DNA from: an uncultured Eggerthellaceae bacterium
GTDB taxonomy: Bacteria > Actinomycetota > Coriobacteriia > Coriobacteriales > Eggerthellaceae
Direction: 5' to 3'
Length of the DNA: 12,009 nucleotides
Assembly: GCA_934631995.1 (NCBI GenBank)
Contig: CAKTYF010000056.1
Location: forward strand, 1-12,009
Shown here: in pieces, positions 6,363 through 12,009 of the stretch
Layout of the letters: each line of letters starts with the position of its first letter
Numbering within the stretch: the first letter of the stretch is position 1
The notes under the pieces: generated by a model
What the model was told of the DNA's origin: nothing
Seen by the model: the letters and a program-made list of their open reading frames with translations, nothing else
Database searches by the model: none
Made by a program: the position numbers and the translations under genes

Positions 6363-8318
6363 TTAAACATCCAAGGCGGCATGATAGCCTTCGTACACGG
6401 CATCGGTGATAGTGCGCGATCGCACCGCATCGCCCACCACCCGCACAAAAGGAGCAGCATCGCGCAAGCCATCCACCACATCCACCCTGCTCACCTGGCC
6501 AATTGCGGAAATCACCGTATCGCAGGGAACAATCGCCTCCACGCCATCATGACCGCGCACAACAATGCCGTCTTTCCCCACGGAAACAGCCGCTGCGTTA
6601 ATCACCACGTCAACACTACTGTCTTCGATTTCCTTTCGGATAATGGGCTGCTGGCGCACATTGGCATTGCAGGCAATTCCGTCGTCGTTGCTTATGAGAT
6701 GCACGCGCTTGCCCTGAAGATGACAATGCAGCGCACACTCGCAACCCGTCAAGCCGCCGCCCACAATAGCAATCTCCTGGCCCAGGGGAGCGTTTTCAAG
6801 ATACAGCTCATCCACCGTATAGACAGAAATATCGCCCTTGACAGGAATATTCAGCTTGCGAGGATAAGACCCTACAGCCACAATCACGGCATCGGCGCCA
6901 AAATCGTCCGCAAAAGCCGCATCCACCGGGGTGTTCAAGCGCATATCCACGCCCGCTTTTTCGCAAAGAGAAGCATAGGTTTGAGATAGGCGGTACATAT
7001 CGTGCTTGAAGGGAACAGCCTGTTCACAGCGAAGAATGCCGCCCCATGCCGAAGATGCCTCGCACAAAGTGACCGCATGCCCCCGTTGCGCCGCCGTGCG
7101 GGCGGCCACCATACCAGCAATGCCACCGCCCACCACCAGGACTTTCTTCCGCTCGCTTTGCGGCACGGGCGTAATAGCAAGCCCTTCGATTTCGCGACCG
7201 ATGCGCGGATTGATTGCGCACCGCCGCGTTTGGGTCGCTGGTCGCTCCGCCATGCAAACAAAGCAGCGCAGGCAACGCAGCACCTCGCTGCCCCGATTAG
7301 CCATGACCTTGTTGGGAAGCTCCGGATCCGCAAGAAGAGCGCGGCCCATAACCACTAGATCAGCATCTCCCCTTGCGATAATCTCCTCCATCATCTGGGG
7401 GTCAGACAATCCGCCCAATGTCGCAACCGGCTTATTCACATGCTTCTTGATTTCCCTTGCAAGATACACATTACAGCCGTGCGGACGGAACATAGATGGA
7501 TGAGTGATAGAGAAACCAAACTGATAGCTGCCGGCGCTTACGTGAATGATATCCACTAAATCCTCAAGGGCGCAAGCAATACGAATCCCCTCGTCAAGGT
7601 CGTAACCACCTTCAAAAAGCTCCGATCCGCTCATACGCATCTCTATGGGGGTTCGAGGTCCCACCGCCGCGCGAACAGCCATCAACACCTCGCGTGCAAA
7701 GCGGATACGCCCTTCAAAACTTCCGCCATACTCATCTTGACGATGATTGAAGAAGGGGCTGAGAAACTGGTTGATAAGCCAACCATGCCCGCAATGCACC
7801 ATGACCATGTCGAAACCAGCGCGTTTCGCCAAAGCAGCTTTTTCGCCATAAGCAGTAACAATGTCTTTGATTTGATCCTTAGTCAGAGCCTTCACCTTCA
7901 TGCCATCAGGCCGAACACCATCGCTCGGACCATATTGGCACAACTCGCCCTTGCTCTTTTTGTCGACCATATACGTACCCGCATATTGACCGGAATGGGA
8001 CAACTCAATGCTAGCCAGGGCGCCATGACGCTTAATAGCGTCGGCAACGTACGTAAAAGCACCCAGCTGATTGGGGGTGGCTAAAGACAAATGCAGCATC
8101 TGCGATCCATCGGTTTCCGGATGCACTACCAGCTCTGATACGGTAACTATCGCAGCGCCGCCCTTGGCCCGCGCTTCGTAGAATCCCTGGGTGCGTGGAC
8201 CCGGGGTTCCCTCTGCCGTGATATCCGTTGCGCCCATAGGCGCGCTGCACATCCTGTTTCGCAAGGTCAAGCCGCACAAATCCAAAGGTTTACATAGGTT
8301 CGGATAATCCCTTTTCAT
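6363..8318 (-). CDS. NADH:flavin oxidoreductase, 2,4-dienoyl-CoA reductase/BaiCD type (FMN, 4Fe-4S, FAD)
   Basis: A 651-residue enzyme of the family of 2,4-dienoyl-CoA reductase, trimethylamine dehydrogenase and bile-acid BaiCD/BaiH. It should pass electrons from NAD(P)H via FAD and a 4Fe-4S cluster to FMN, to reduce an activated C=C bond or a similar substrate. The N-terminal FMN TIM barrel covers residues 1 to about 345. It contains the signature HCGHGWLINQFLSPFFNHRQ (175-194) followed by DEYGGS, and the phosphate-binding GDADLVVMGRALLADPELP. Cluster ligands are Cys349, 352, 355 and 367 (CxxCxxC, then 11 residues, then C). The FAD site is VLVVGGGIAGMVAA (393-406), and a second Rossmann motif IAIVGGGLTGCECAL (516-530) binds NAD(P)H. 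No signal peptide, so probably cytoplasmic. The ATG at 8318 has AGGGGAG upstream. It follows the Cys-rich gene by 28 bases. The substrate cannot be deduced. Confidence 0.93.
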   Translation of the reverse strand: MKRDYPNLCKPLDLCGLTLRNRMCSAPMGATDITAEGTPGPRTQGFYEARAKGGAAIVTVSELVVHPETDGSQMLHLSLATPNQLGAFTYVADAIKRHGALASIELSHSGQYAGTYMVDKKSKGELCQYGPSDGVRPDGMKVKALTKDQIKDIVTAYGEKAALAKRAGFDMVMVHCGHGWLINQFLSPFFNHRQDEYGGSFEGRIRFAREVLMAVRAAVGPRTPIEMRMSGSELFEGGYDLDEGIRIACALEDLVDIIHVSAGSYQFGFSITHPSMFRPHGCNVYLAREIKKHVNKPVATLGGLSDPQMMEEIIARGDADLVVMGRALLADPELPNKVMANRGSEVLRCLRCFVCMAERPATQTRRCAINPRIGREIEGLAITPVPQSERKKVLVVGGGIAGMVAARTAAQRGHAVTLCEASSAWGGILRCEQAVPFKHDMYRLSQTYASLCEKAGVDMRLNTPVDAAFADDFGADAVIVAVGSYPRKLNIPVKGDISVYTVDELYLENAPLGQEIAIVGGGLTGCECALHCHLQGKRVHLISNDDGIACNANVRQQPIIRKEIEDSSVDVVINAAAVSVGKDGIVVRGHDGVEAIVPCDTVISAIGQVSRVDVVDGLRDAAPFVRVVGDAVRSRTITDAVYEGYHAALDV

Positions 8319-8346
8319 AAAGCCCCGCTCCCCTTAATCACGCGTA

Positions 8347-8586
8347 CTACAGAATCTCTTTCAGCAATGCATCGGAATACTCGACACCATCTCGCTGGCA
8401 TTGGAGCATTTTCCGACGACGCATACAGATGGGCACAACTCCTCCTTCGGGTTTTAAAAAGAAGCTTTTATAGCCGCAATTGCCATAACCGCTGCATGAC
8501 ACGCATTTCATATCGTTGACGGAAAATCCATCCAACACATTTTCTGTCAAACGCCTTAAAGACAAAGTATCCGACGACAAATCCAT
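8347..8586 (-). CDS. Small Cys-rich protein, unknown function, operon partner of the flavin oxidoreductase
   Basis: A 79-residue protein that I do not recognise. Its five cysteines are at positions 28, 31, 37, 54 and 63; the middle reads MKCVSCSGYGNCGYKSFF. The CxxC plus further Cys arrangement suggests binding of zinc or an iron-sulfur cluster, but this is inference. The N-terminal 25 residues are acidic and polar, with no signal peptide or membrane segment. The ATG at 8586 is preceded by GAAGGGGG about 7 bases upstream, a good ribosome site. The 28-base gap to the oxidoreductase supports co-transcription, with this gene first. It could be a redox or regulatory partner of that flavoenzyme or an electron shuttle. 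It is likely real, because the site, spacing and Cys pattern are all coherent. Confidence 0.75.
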   Translation of the reverse strand: MDLSSDTLSLRRLTENVLDGFSVNDMKCVSCSGYGNCGYKSFFLKPEGGVVPICMRRRKMLQCQRDGVEYSDALLKEIL

Positions 8587-8618
8587 GCGTTGCCCCCTTC
8601 GCGCAAATATGCCCTTAT

Positions 8619-8648
8619 ATCGTAAATCCTAGCATTGCCGCAGGTCAT
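8619..8648 (-). promoter_or_regulatory. Candidate promoter of the Cys-rich protein/oxidoreductase operon
   Basis: On the minus strand ATGACC (8648-8643) and TACGAT (8624-8619) are 18 bases apart, upstream of the start at 8586. The match to the sigma-70 consensus is only moderate and is read by eye. Confidence 0.25.
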
Positions 8649-8759
8649 AACATCGTACTACCAGGTTGATATTGCAATAATTCATACCTTTGGCTCGAAG
8701 ATAGGAGCTCATGAAAACGTACAATCATTTTATTCGAAGCAATGCAGCAACTCGACACG

Positions 8760-8768
8760 TGCTATAAA
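8760..8768 (+). promoter_or_regulatory. Candidate extended -10 promoter of the FKBP gene
   Basis: TGCTATAAA (8760-8768) fits an extended -10 element (TGn plus TATAAA). No good -35 box is seen 16-18 bases upstream. It would give a leader of roughly 50 bases before the start at 8824. Confidence 0.35.
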
Positions 8769-8823
8769 ATTGAAGCGCAATGCAATTCTTGATTTGTTGC
8801 AAAACAAGAGAAAGGCGGCAGCT

Positions 8824-9342
8824 ATGAAACTCGGAACTACGGTAACCTTGACCTACCGGGGAACGCTCGAAGATGGCAGCATGTTTGGTTATGCCGACGC
8901 CGAAAAACCCATGGTGTTTCAAACGGGCATGAATCAAGCAATCGACGGCTTCGAAAAAGAAATCCTTACCATGAGCCAAATAGGCGAAAAGAAAACCTTC
9001 ACCGTTGACCCCTACGAAGCATATGGCGAATACCTCGATGACTACACCACGCAAATTCCCCGCGATCAAATTCCCGTAGACAATATTGCGGTAGGAAAAC
9101 GCATCTGGCTTGCCAGCAGCGAAGACGGCACACCTTTGCCTGCTACCTGCATCGCGCTCGACAATGAAACTGCCACTTTTGACCTGAATCATCCACTTGC
9201 CGGCAAAAACCTGATCTTCCAAGTCGAAATCATCGACCTGCAAGAGGCTCCTAACGATTTCGTCTCCGCGGCTGAAAAAGCTCGTCGCATGAAAGAGCAG
9301 TCGAAGCTTCTCGGTGGAGACCAAGCGAGCGACTACCGCTAA
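8824..9342 (+). CDS. FKBP-type peptidyl-prolyl cis-trans isomerase, SlyD-like
   Basis: Catalyses cis-trans isomerisation at proline and probably acts as a cytoplasmic folding chaperone. The protein has 172 residues. The N-terminal FKBP half reads VTLTYRGTLEDG (7-18), then FQTGMNQAIDGFEKEILTM (32-50) and GEKKTFTVDPYEAYGEY (54-70). The flap-insert (IF) chaperone domain covers about 70-120. The chain returns to the FKBP fold with FDLNHPLAGKNLIFQVEI (119-136), the hallmark of the SlyD group. There is no His-rich metal-binding tail; the C-terminus is short and charged. I chose the ATG at 8824 over an in-frame upstream ATG at 8635 because the FKBP fold begins there and AAAGGCGG lies just upstream. 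The upstream 63 codons resemble no protein and overlap the likely promoter. It is the only plus-strand gene in the window. Confidence 0.93.
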   Translation: MKLGTTVTLTYRGTLEDGSMFGYADAEKPMVFQTGMNQAIDGFEKEILTMSQIGEKKTFTVDPYEAYGEYLDDYTTQIPRDQIPVDNIAVGKRIWLASSEDGTPLPATCIALDNETATFDLNHPLAGKNLIFQVEIIDLQEAPNDFVSAAEKARRMKEQSKLLGGDQASDYR

Positions 9343-9368
9343 GCACCATTCAACTAAACCTAAAAGTG

Positions 9369-9417
9369 AAAAAACTGGCCCTTTAGCCTGAGACGACATC
9401 CCAAGCTAAAGGGCCAG
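9369..9417 (-). terminator. Strong intrinsic terminator of the molybdoenzyme operon
   Basis: CTGGCCCTTTAGC (9375-9387) and its exact complement GCTAAAGGGCCAG (9405-9417) form a 13-bp stem with a 17-base loop. On the minus strand it is followed directly by six T (9374-9369). It lies 54 bases after the last gene of the operon (stop at 9471). It sits in the convergent gap after the FKBP gene and may also block readthrough from that side, although no T-run directly follows the stem on the plus strand. Confidence 0.85.
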
Positions 9418-9470
9418 CAAAACTCGATAAAGCTCGGTTTTTGTGCCATTAAACTAAAAGTGCGAGCACC

Positions 9471-9803
9471 CTACATGCCCCAAGGTGCGCCCGCCGGGTT
9501 CAACTTACGGCGCTTTGAAAGCTCTTCGCCAAACAAGATGCAATAACGCAGCCCTTTCAAAGTCGCGTAAAGACAAGCAATCTCATGCTTAGAACCGTGA
9601 TTGAATACATCGTACGTAAGATAGGAACGGTCGAGCATAGGCTGGTACACCGGATTGTCAACCACCTGATCAAGCAAGATATTCGTAGACTCGCGCCCCA
9701 GCTCATCTTGCTTCAAGCAAATGTTATAGAGAATGTTCTCCTGCTCCGCAGACAAGCGTCCCAGCTCAAGAACTTCTGAACGAATCTCCTCTTCCGTTGC
9801 CAT
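9471..9803 (-). CDS. Small protein of unknown function, last gene of the molybdoenzyme operon
   Basis: A 110-residue protein that I do not recognise. The N-terminal half is acidic and probably helical (ATEEEIRSEVLELGRLSAEQ). The middle holds DQVVDNPVYQPMLDRSYLTY, and the end is basic, finishing PAGAPWGM. Cys29, Cys77 and Cys87 are scattered and form no cluster motif. There is no signal peptide or membrane segment. The ATG at 9803 has a near-perfect AGGAGG site about 6 bases upstream, the best in this operon, which strongly supports translation. It follows the 91-residue gene by 125 bases containing a hairpin and is followed by a strong terminator. From context it may be an assembly or structural factor for the molybdoenzyme. 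It is too short for a TorD-type chaperone. Confidence 0.8.
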   Translation of the reverse strand: MATEEEIRSEVLELGRLSAEQENILYNICLKQDELGRESTNILLDQVVDNPVYQPMLDRSYLTYDVFNHGSKHEIACLYATLKGLRYCILFGEELSKRRKLNPAGAPWGM

Positions 9804-9888
9804 ATCTTCCTCCTGGTCCCCAGTCTCTTCTGTCTTGTCCCACGCAAAAAACTCCCTGACGAGTTTTCACCTCGGCGTTCTCTTCCCG

Positions 9889-9916
9889 ATAAGCCCGCTT
9901 CGAAAAGCGGGCTTAT
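9889..9916 (-). other. 12-bp hairpin with TTCG loop between two operon genes
   Basis: ATAAGCCCGCTT (9889-9900) and AAGCGGGCTTAT (9905-9916) are exact complements around a 4-base loop that reads TTCG on the minus (transcribed) strand. No T-run follows, so it is probably an mRNA processing or stabilising element, or a partial attenuator, between the 91- and 110-residue genes. Confidence 0.75.
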
Positions 9917-9928
9917 TCCATCAGGTAT

Positions 9929-10204
9929 CTAGATTCCACCGAATCCCTTAGACGGGTCGCTGCCGCCAACGCCATGAGCGGAGTCGCCAGCCTCGTTGCC
10001 CGTGCGCTTCGTGGAGGTGTAGCCGCCCCAAGCGCGAGCGATGAATTTGTCCTTGACAAAGAAAATCTGAGCCTTCATCAAGTCGCCCTTTTCAATACCA
10101 ACAGCAGCAAGAACCTCTTCCTGGGACTTGCCTTCAGCTAAAAGCTCATTGAGCTGAGCAGCAGCCGCAGGAGCTTCAAGCTCAAAAAACTCTTCCTTGT
10201 TCAT
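9929..10204 (-). CDS. Small protein of unknown function with Gly-rich tail, molybdoenzyme operon
   Basis: A 91-residue protein that I do not recognise. Residues 1 to about 38 look like an amphipathic helical unit (NKEEFFELEAPAAAAQLNEL, then EEVLAAVGIEKGDLMKA), reminiscent of small helix-turn-helix or docking modules. This is followed by IFFVKDKFIARAWGGYT and a disordered Gly/Ser/Asp tail ending GGSDPSKGFGGI. It has no cysteines, so no metal-cluster role is expected. I placed the start at ATG 10204, which has GGAAGGAAAG upstream; the frame extends to 10234 without a better site. It lies between the clusterless ferredoxin-like gene (80-base gap) and the 110-residue gene (125-base gap), both on the same strand. 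It may be a subunit or an assembly factor of the molybdoenzyme; this is inference from position only. Confidence 0.78.
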   Translation of the reverse strand: MNKEEFFELEAPAAAAQLNELLAEGKSQEEVLAAVGIEKGDLMKAQIFFVKDKFIARAWGGYTSTKRTGNEAGDSAHGVGGSDPSKGFGGI

Positions 10205-10233
10205 AAGCTTTCCTTCCGTGGTTGTAGCGTACA

Positions 10234-10261
10234 CTTGCGGCCACCAATCGGCAGCCGCAAG
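10234..10261 (-). other. Intercistronic hairpin upstream of the 91-residue gene
   Basis: CTTGCGGC (10234-10241) and GCCGCAAG (10254-10261) are exact complements. Inside, after a two-base mismatch on each side, CC/GG pairs continue the stem. No T-run follows. It sits in the 80-base spacer between the ferredoxin-like gene and the 91-residue gene. Confidence 0.6.
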
Positions 10262-10284
10262 CTTTTCACATCATTGCAGCTCAA

Positions 10285-10644
10285 TTACAGCTGGAACAAA
10301 ACCATCGGGCGATCGAACTCGGCCATCTTTGCTTGCATCTCTTCAAGAGTACCGTAGTACATAGATGCGGATTCTTCCACCTGAACAGCCAGGGGACGCT
10401 GACCAGCCTTATCGCCGTTCGTTCCCCAATGGTCGGAGAAGATAGACGTGGGGCACGGGATATAGAACCACTCCCACGCGTCGCCATCGTTGCCCTCGCC
10501 CTTCTTGAAGGGACCAACCTGAACTTCCTTGATGCCGAACTGATCGATAGGAAGACCGAGCTCTTCTTTGCAAGCAATCTCGGCAGCATGGTTGCCAGAG
10601 AAGTAGGTGTAATCAATGAGCAATGCGTACTTCTGATCTGCCAT
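10285..10644 (-). CDS. Ferredoxin-like small subunit of a molybdoenzyme with degenerate cluster motifs
   Basis: A 119-residue protein with the outline of the two-[4Fe-4S] electron-transfer subunits of DMSO-reductase-family enzymes. Its start, YALLIDYTYFSGNHAAEIAC, aligns by eye with the usual LLIDYxYCxGCHxCExAC, so the ligand positions read Phe15, Asn18, Ala21 and Cys25. Further on, WEWFYIPCPTSIFSDHW and PLAVQVEESASMYYGT align with a usual CxxC and CxxxC pair, giving Phe69, His72, Ala86 and Glu90. Seven of eight ligands are thus replaced, while the flanking residues and the ending EEMQAKMAEFDRPMVLF are kept. The only other Cys is Cys64. The frame is intact, with an AGGAAG ribosome site, 19 bases after the catalytic-subunit stop. 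This argues for a selected, clusterless subunit rather than a pseudogene. It probably binds the large subunit structurally. Confidence 0.82.
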   Translation of the reverse strand: MADQKYALLIDYTYFSGNHAAEIACKEELGLPIDQFGIKEVQVGPFKKGEGNDGDAWEWFYIPCPTSIFSDHWGTNGDKAGQRPLAVQVEESASMYYGTLEEMQAKMAEFDRPMVLFQL

Positions 10645-10663
10645 AGTCTCTACTTCCTTTCAA

Positions 10664-12009
10664 TTAATCCTGATCAAGGCTGCGAACGCGCTTGATATTG
10701 CACATAACACCCTTGTAAGGAGCACCGAAGCCCAACTTACCCACATTAAAGTGCGGAACCAAGCTGTTGAAGTTAGACTTCCAAACGCCAAAGAGGTTCG
10801 GCTCTTCGCCGTCTTGCTCGGGGAACCACCAGCCGTGAGCGCAGTTCAAAATGCCAGGCTTGATGATCGGGGTGATTTCAGCCTTGAAACGAGCCTCACC
10901 GAACATGTTGTAAACTTCGCACCAGTCACCATCGGTAATGCCGTACTCTTCTGCAGTCTGGGGATTAATCTGAACCCAAGGCCACGGATCAATCTGGCGC
11001 AAAGACGGAACATGACGATGCTCGGAATGGAACGAGCTGTAACGGCGCGAACCAGAAGTGGAAATCAGCGGATACTGCTCGGCCAGGTCAGGCTTGCTAA
11101 TCTGGCTGTAGTTAGGCTCCTCATAGTAAGGCAGCGGGTCTTCGCCCCAGGATTCGTACAGAATCGAGTAAGCTTCGATTTGACCAGTAATGGTGTTGAA
11201 ACCAGGCTGACCATCGAAACGCAGCAAACCCTTTTCGTACTTCTCGTATTCGAAGCCATGAGCACCGGGCTGATAAAGACCGAGTTCCTGGAATGTCTTC
11301 CAGTCAAAGCCCAGCTCTTTAAGCTGATCGCTGAAGAAGTCCTCCACGGCAACCTGCAACGCATCCAAATCCAACGACTTGCCATCGGCAGGCTTGTACC
11401 ACGGCCACCACTCAGGGTTGAGACGCTGACCGAACATAAGGCAAATCTCCAGGTCAGACTTGCATTCACCCACCTGCAGCGCCTTATTCATGGGGCCCAT
11501 GAACACGGTGTTGCGACCGTAGTGGGTCAAAACAATGCCGTCGTGCTCTGCCCAAGTAGCCATAGGCAGGAAGTAATCACCAACAGCCATTGCAGTAGGC
11601 GTGAGCGTCAAATCCTGGACAACAACGAACTCGAGCTTCTGCAAAGCCTTGTGCCAACGCTTCGGCTGGGCAGAGCAAGTAGGAGCCAGGAAGTTAGAGC
11701 TGTTGAACCAGCCCATCTTCAGAGCATACGGCTGATCCGTCTCCATGGTGTTCAGCGTTTCATCGGGCTGCGTGGTTGCCATGCCCGTGGACAGACCCGG
11801 CCAAGCAGCAGCGCCAATACGCTTGGACCAAACCTCGTCGCTCATTGCACCGCGCTGCTCCATGCGCCATTTGCCCAAAAGAGCAGAAGGGGGACCCAGG
11901 GTCAAGCCACCCGGACGATCGATAGAACCCGCCAAAGCAGCCAAAACAATGAAGGCCTGGGACAGCTGAACGCCGTTCTTATTCTGATCAAAGGCAAGAC
12001 CCCATGCCC
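10664..12009 (-). CDS. Molybdopterin oxidoreductase (DMSO reductase family) catalytic subunit, C-terminal part
   Basis: The frame is open from the window edge to a TAA at 10664, giving 447 residues; the N-terminus, with any 4Fe-4S and Mo-ligand residues, lies outside. The visible part begins WGLAFDQNKNGVQLSQA and AALAGSIDRPGG, matching the pterin-binding middle of this superfamily. It continues with VVQDLTLTPTAMAVGDYFLP (non-catalytic cofactor domain) and LISTSGSRRYSSFHSEHRHV. It ends with the dinucleotide-binding domain VQINPQTAEEYGITDGDWCE and a CAHGWWFPE segment. The style resembles the subgroup of pyrogallol hydroxytransferase, acetylene hydratase and the catechol dehydroxylases of gut Eggerthellaceae; this is recalled resemblance, not a search. 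The substrate is unknown. The partner subunit directly downstream lacks most cluster cysteines, which would be odd for a respiratory enzyme. Any signal peptide is not visible. Confidence 0.93.
   Translation of the reverse strand, partial: AWGLAFDQNKNGVQLSQAFIVLAALAGSIDRPGGLTLGPPSALLGKWRMEQRGAMSDEVWSKRIGAAAWPGLSTGMATTQPDETLNTMETDQPYALKMGWFNSSNFLAPTCSAQPKRWHKALQKLEFVVVQDLTLTPTAMAVGDYFLPMATWAEHDGIVLTHYGRNTVFMGPMNKALQVGECKSDLEICLMFGQRLNPEWWPWYKPADGKSLDLDALQVAVEDFFSDQLKELGFDWKTFQELGLYQPGAHGFEYEKYEKGLLRFDGQPGFNTITGQIEAYSILYESWGEDPLPYYEEPNYSQISKPDLAEQYPLISTSGSRRYSSFHSEHRHVPSLRQIDPWPWVQINPQTAEEYGITDGDWCEVYNMFGEARFKAEITPIIKPGILNCAHGWWFPEQDGEEPNLFGVWKSNFNSLVPHFNVGKLGFGAPYKGVMCNIKRVRSLDQD

Noticed and set aside
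8635..8823. N-terminal extension of the FKBP protein (ATG at 8635)
   Set aside because: The residues look random, the FKBP fold starts at 8824 behind a good ribosome site, and a likely -10 element lies inside the extension.
9418..9460. T-run after the convergent stem as a plus-strand terminator for the FKBP gene
   Set aside because: The T-run lies about 20 bases beyond the stem and the intervening pairing (AAAAC/GTTTT) is weak, so I assign the stem mainly to the minus strand.

Overview
The window looks like chromosomal DNA of an anaerobic, moderately GC-rich member of the Coriobacteriia, most likely Eggerthellaceae. This is inferred from three things: a molybdopterin oxidoreductase operon of the kind abundant in that family, an Old Yellow Enzyme/dienoyl-CoA-reductase-type flavoprotein, and an acpS-nnrD-ligA block with Ala/Glu-rich protein extensions. 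Species cannot be assigned from the sequence alone. All recognised genes are on the minus strand except one FKBP-type peptidyl-prolyl isomerase.

Layout from left to right. Positions 1-742 hold the N-terminal part of an aldo/keto reductase of a divergent type. Positions 940-5245 hold a housekeeping block transcribed acpS -> nnrD -> ligA: holo-ACP synthase, ADP-dependent NAD(P)HX dehydratase and NAD-dependent DNA ligase. Each of the three proteins carries a long low-complexity extension or insertion. Positions 5246-6362 are a 1.1-kb stretch without a convincing gene. It contains a purine/pyrimidine-skewed segment, an AT-richer inverted-repeat element (5803-6051) and the terminator of the next operon (6226-6263). 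Positions 6363-8586 are a two-gene operon: a small Cys-rich protein followed by a 651-residue FMN/4Fe-4S/FAD oxidoreductase. A divergent intergenic region (8587-8823) separates it from the plus-strand FKBP gene (8824-9342). Positions 9375-12009 hold the 3' part of a molybdoenzyme operon, read leftwards: large catalytic subunit (cut by the window edge), a ferredoxin-like small subunit that has lost nearly all its cluster cysteines, two small unrecognised proteins, and a strong terminator at 9369-9417.

The molybdoenzyme operon is the most unusual part. The partner subunit keeps the outline of a two-cluster ferredoxin of the DMSO-reductase family, but by eye seven of eight cluster-ligand positions are substituted. 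Two further small proteins follow it, separated by hairpin-bearing spacers. This suggests a molybdoenzyme whose small subunit has a structural rather than an electron-transfer role, possibly of the hydratase, hydroxytransferase or catechol-dehydroxylase type. The reaction cannot be read from the window.
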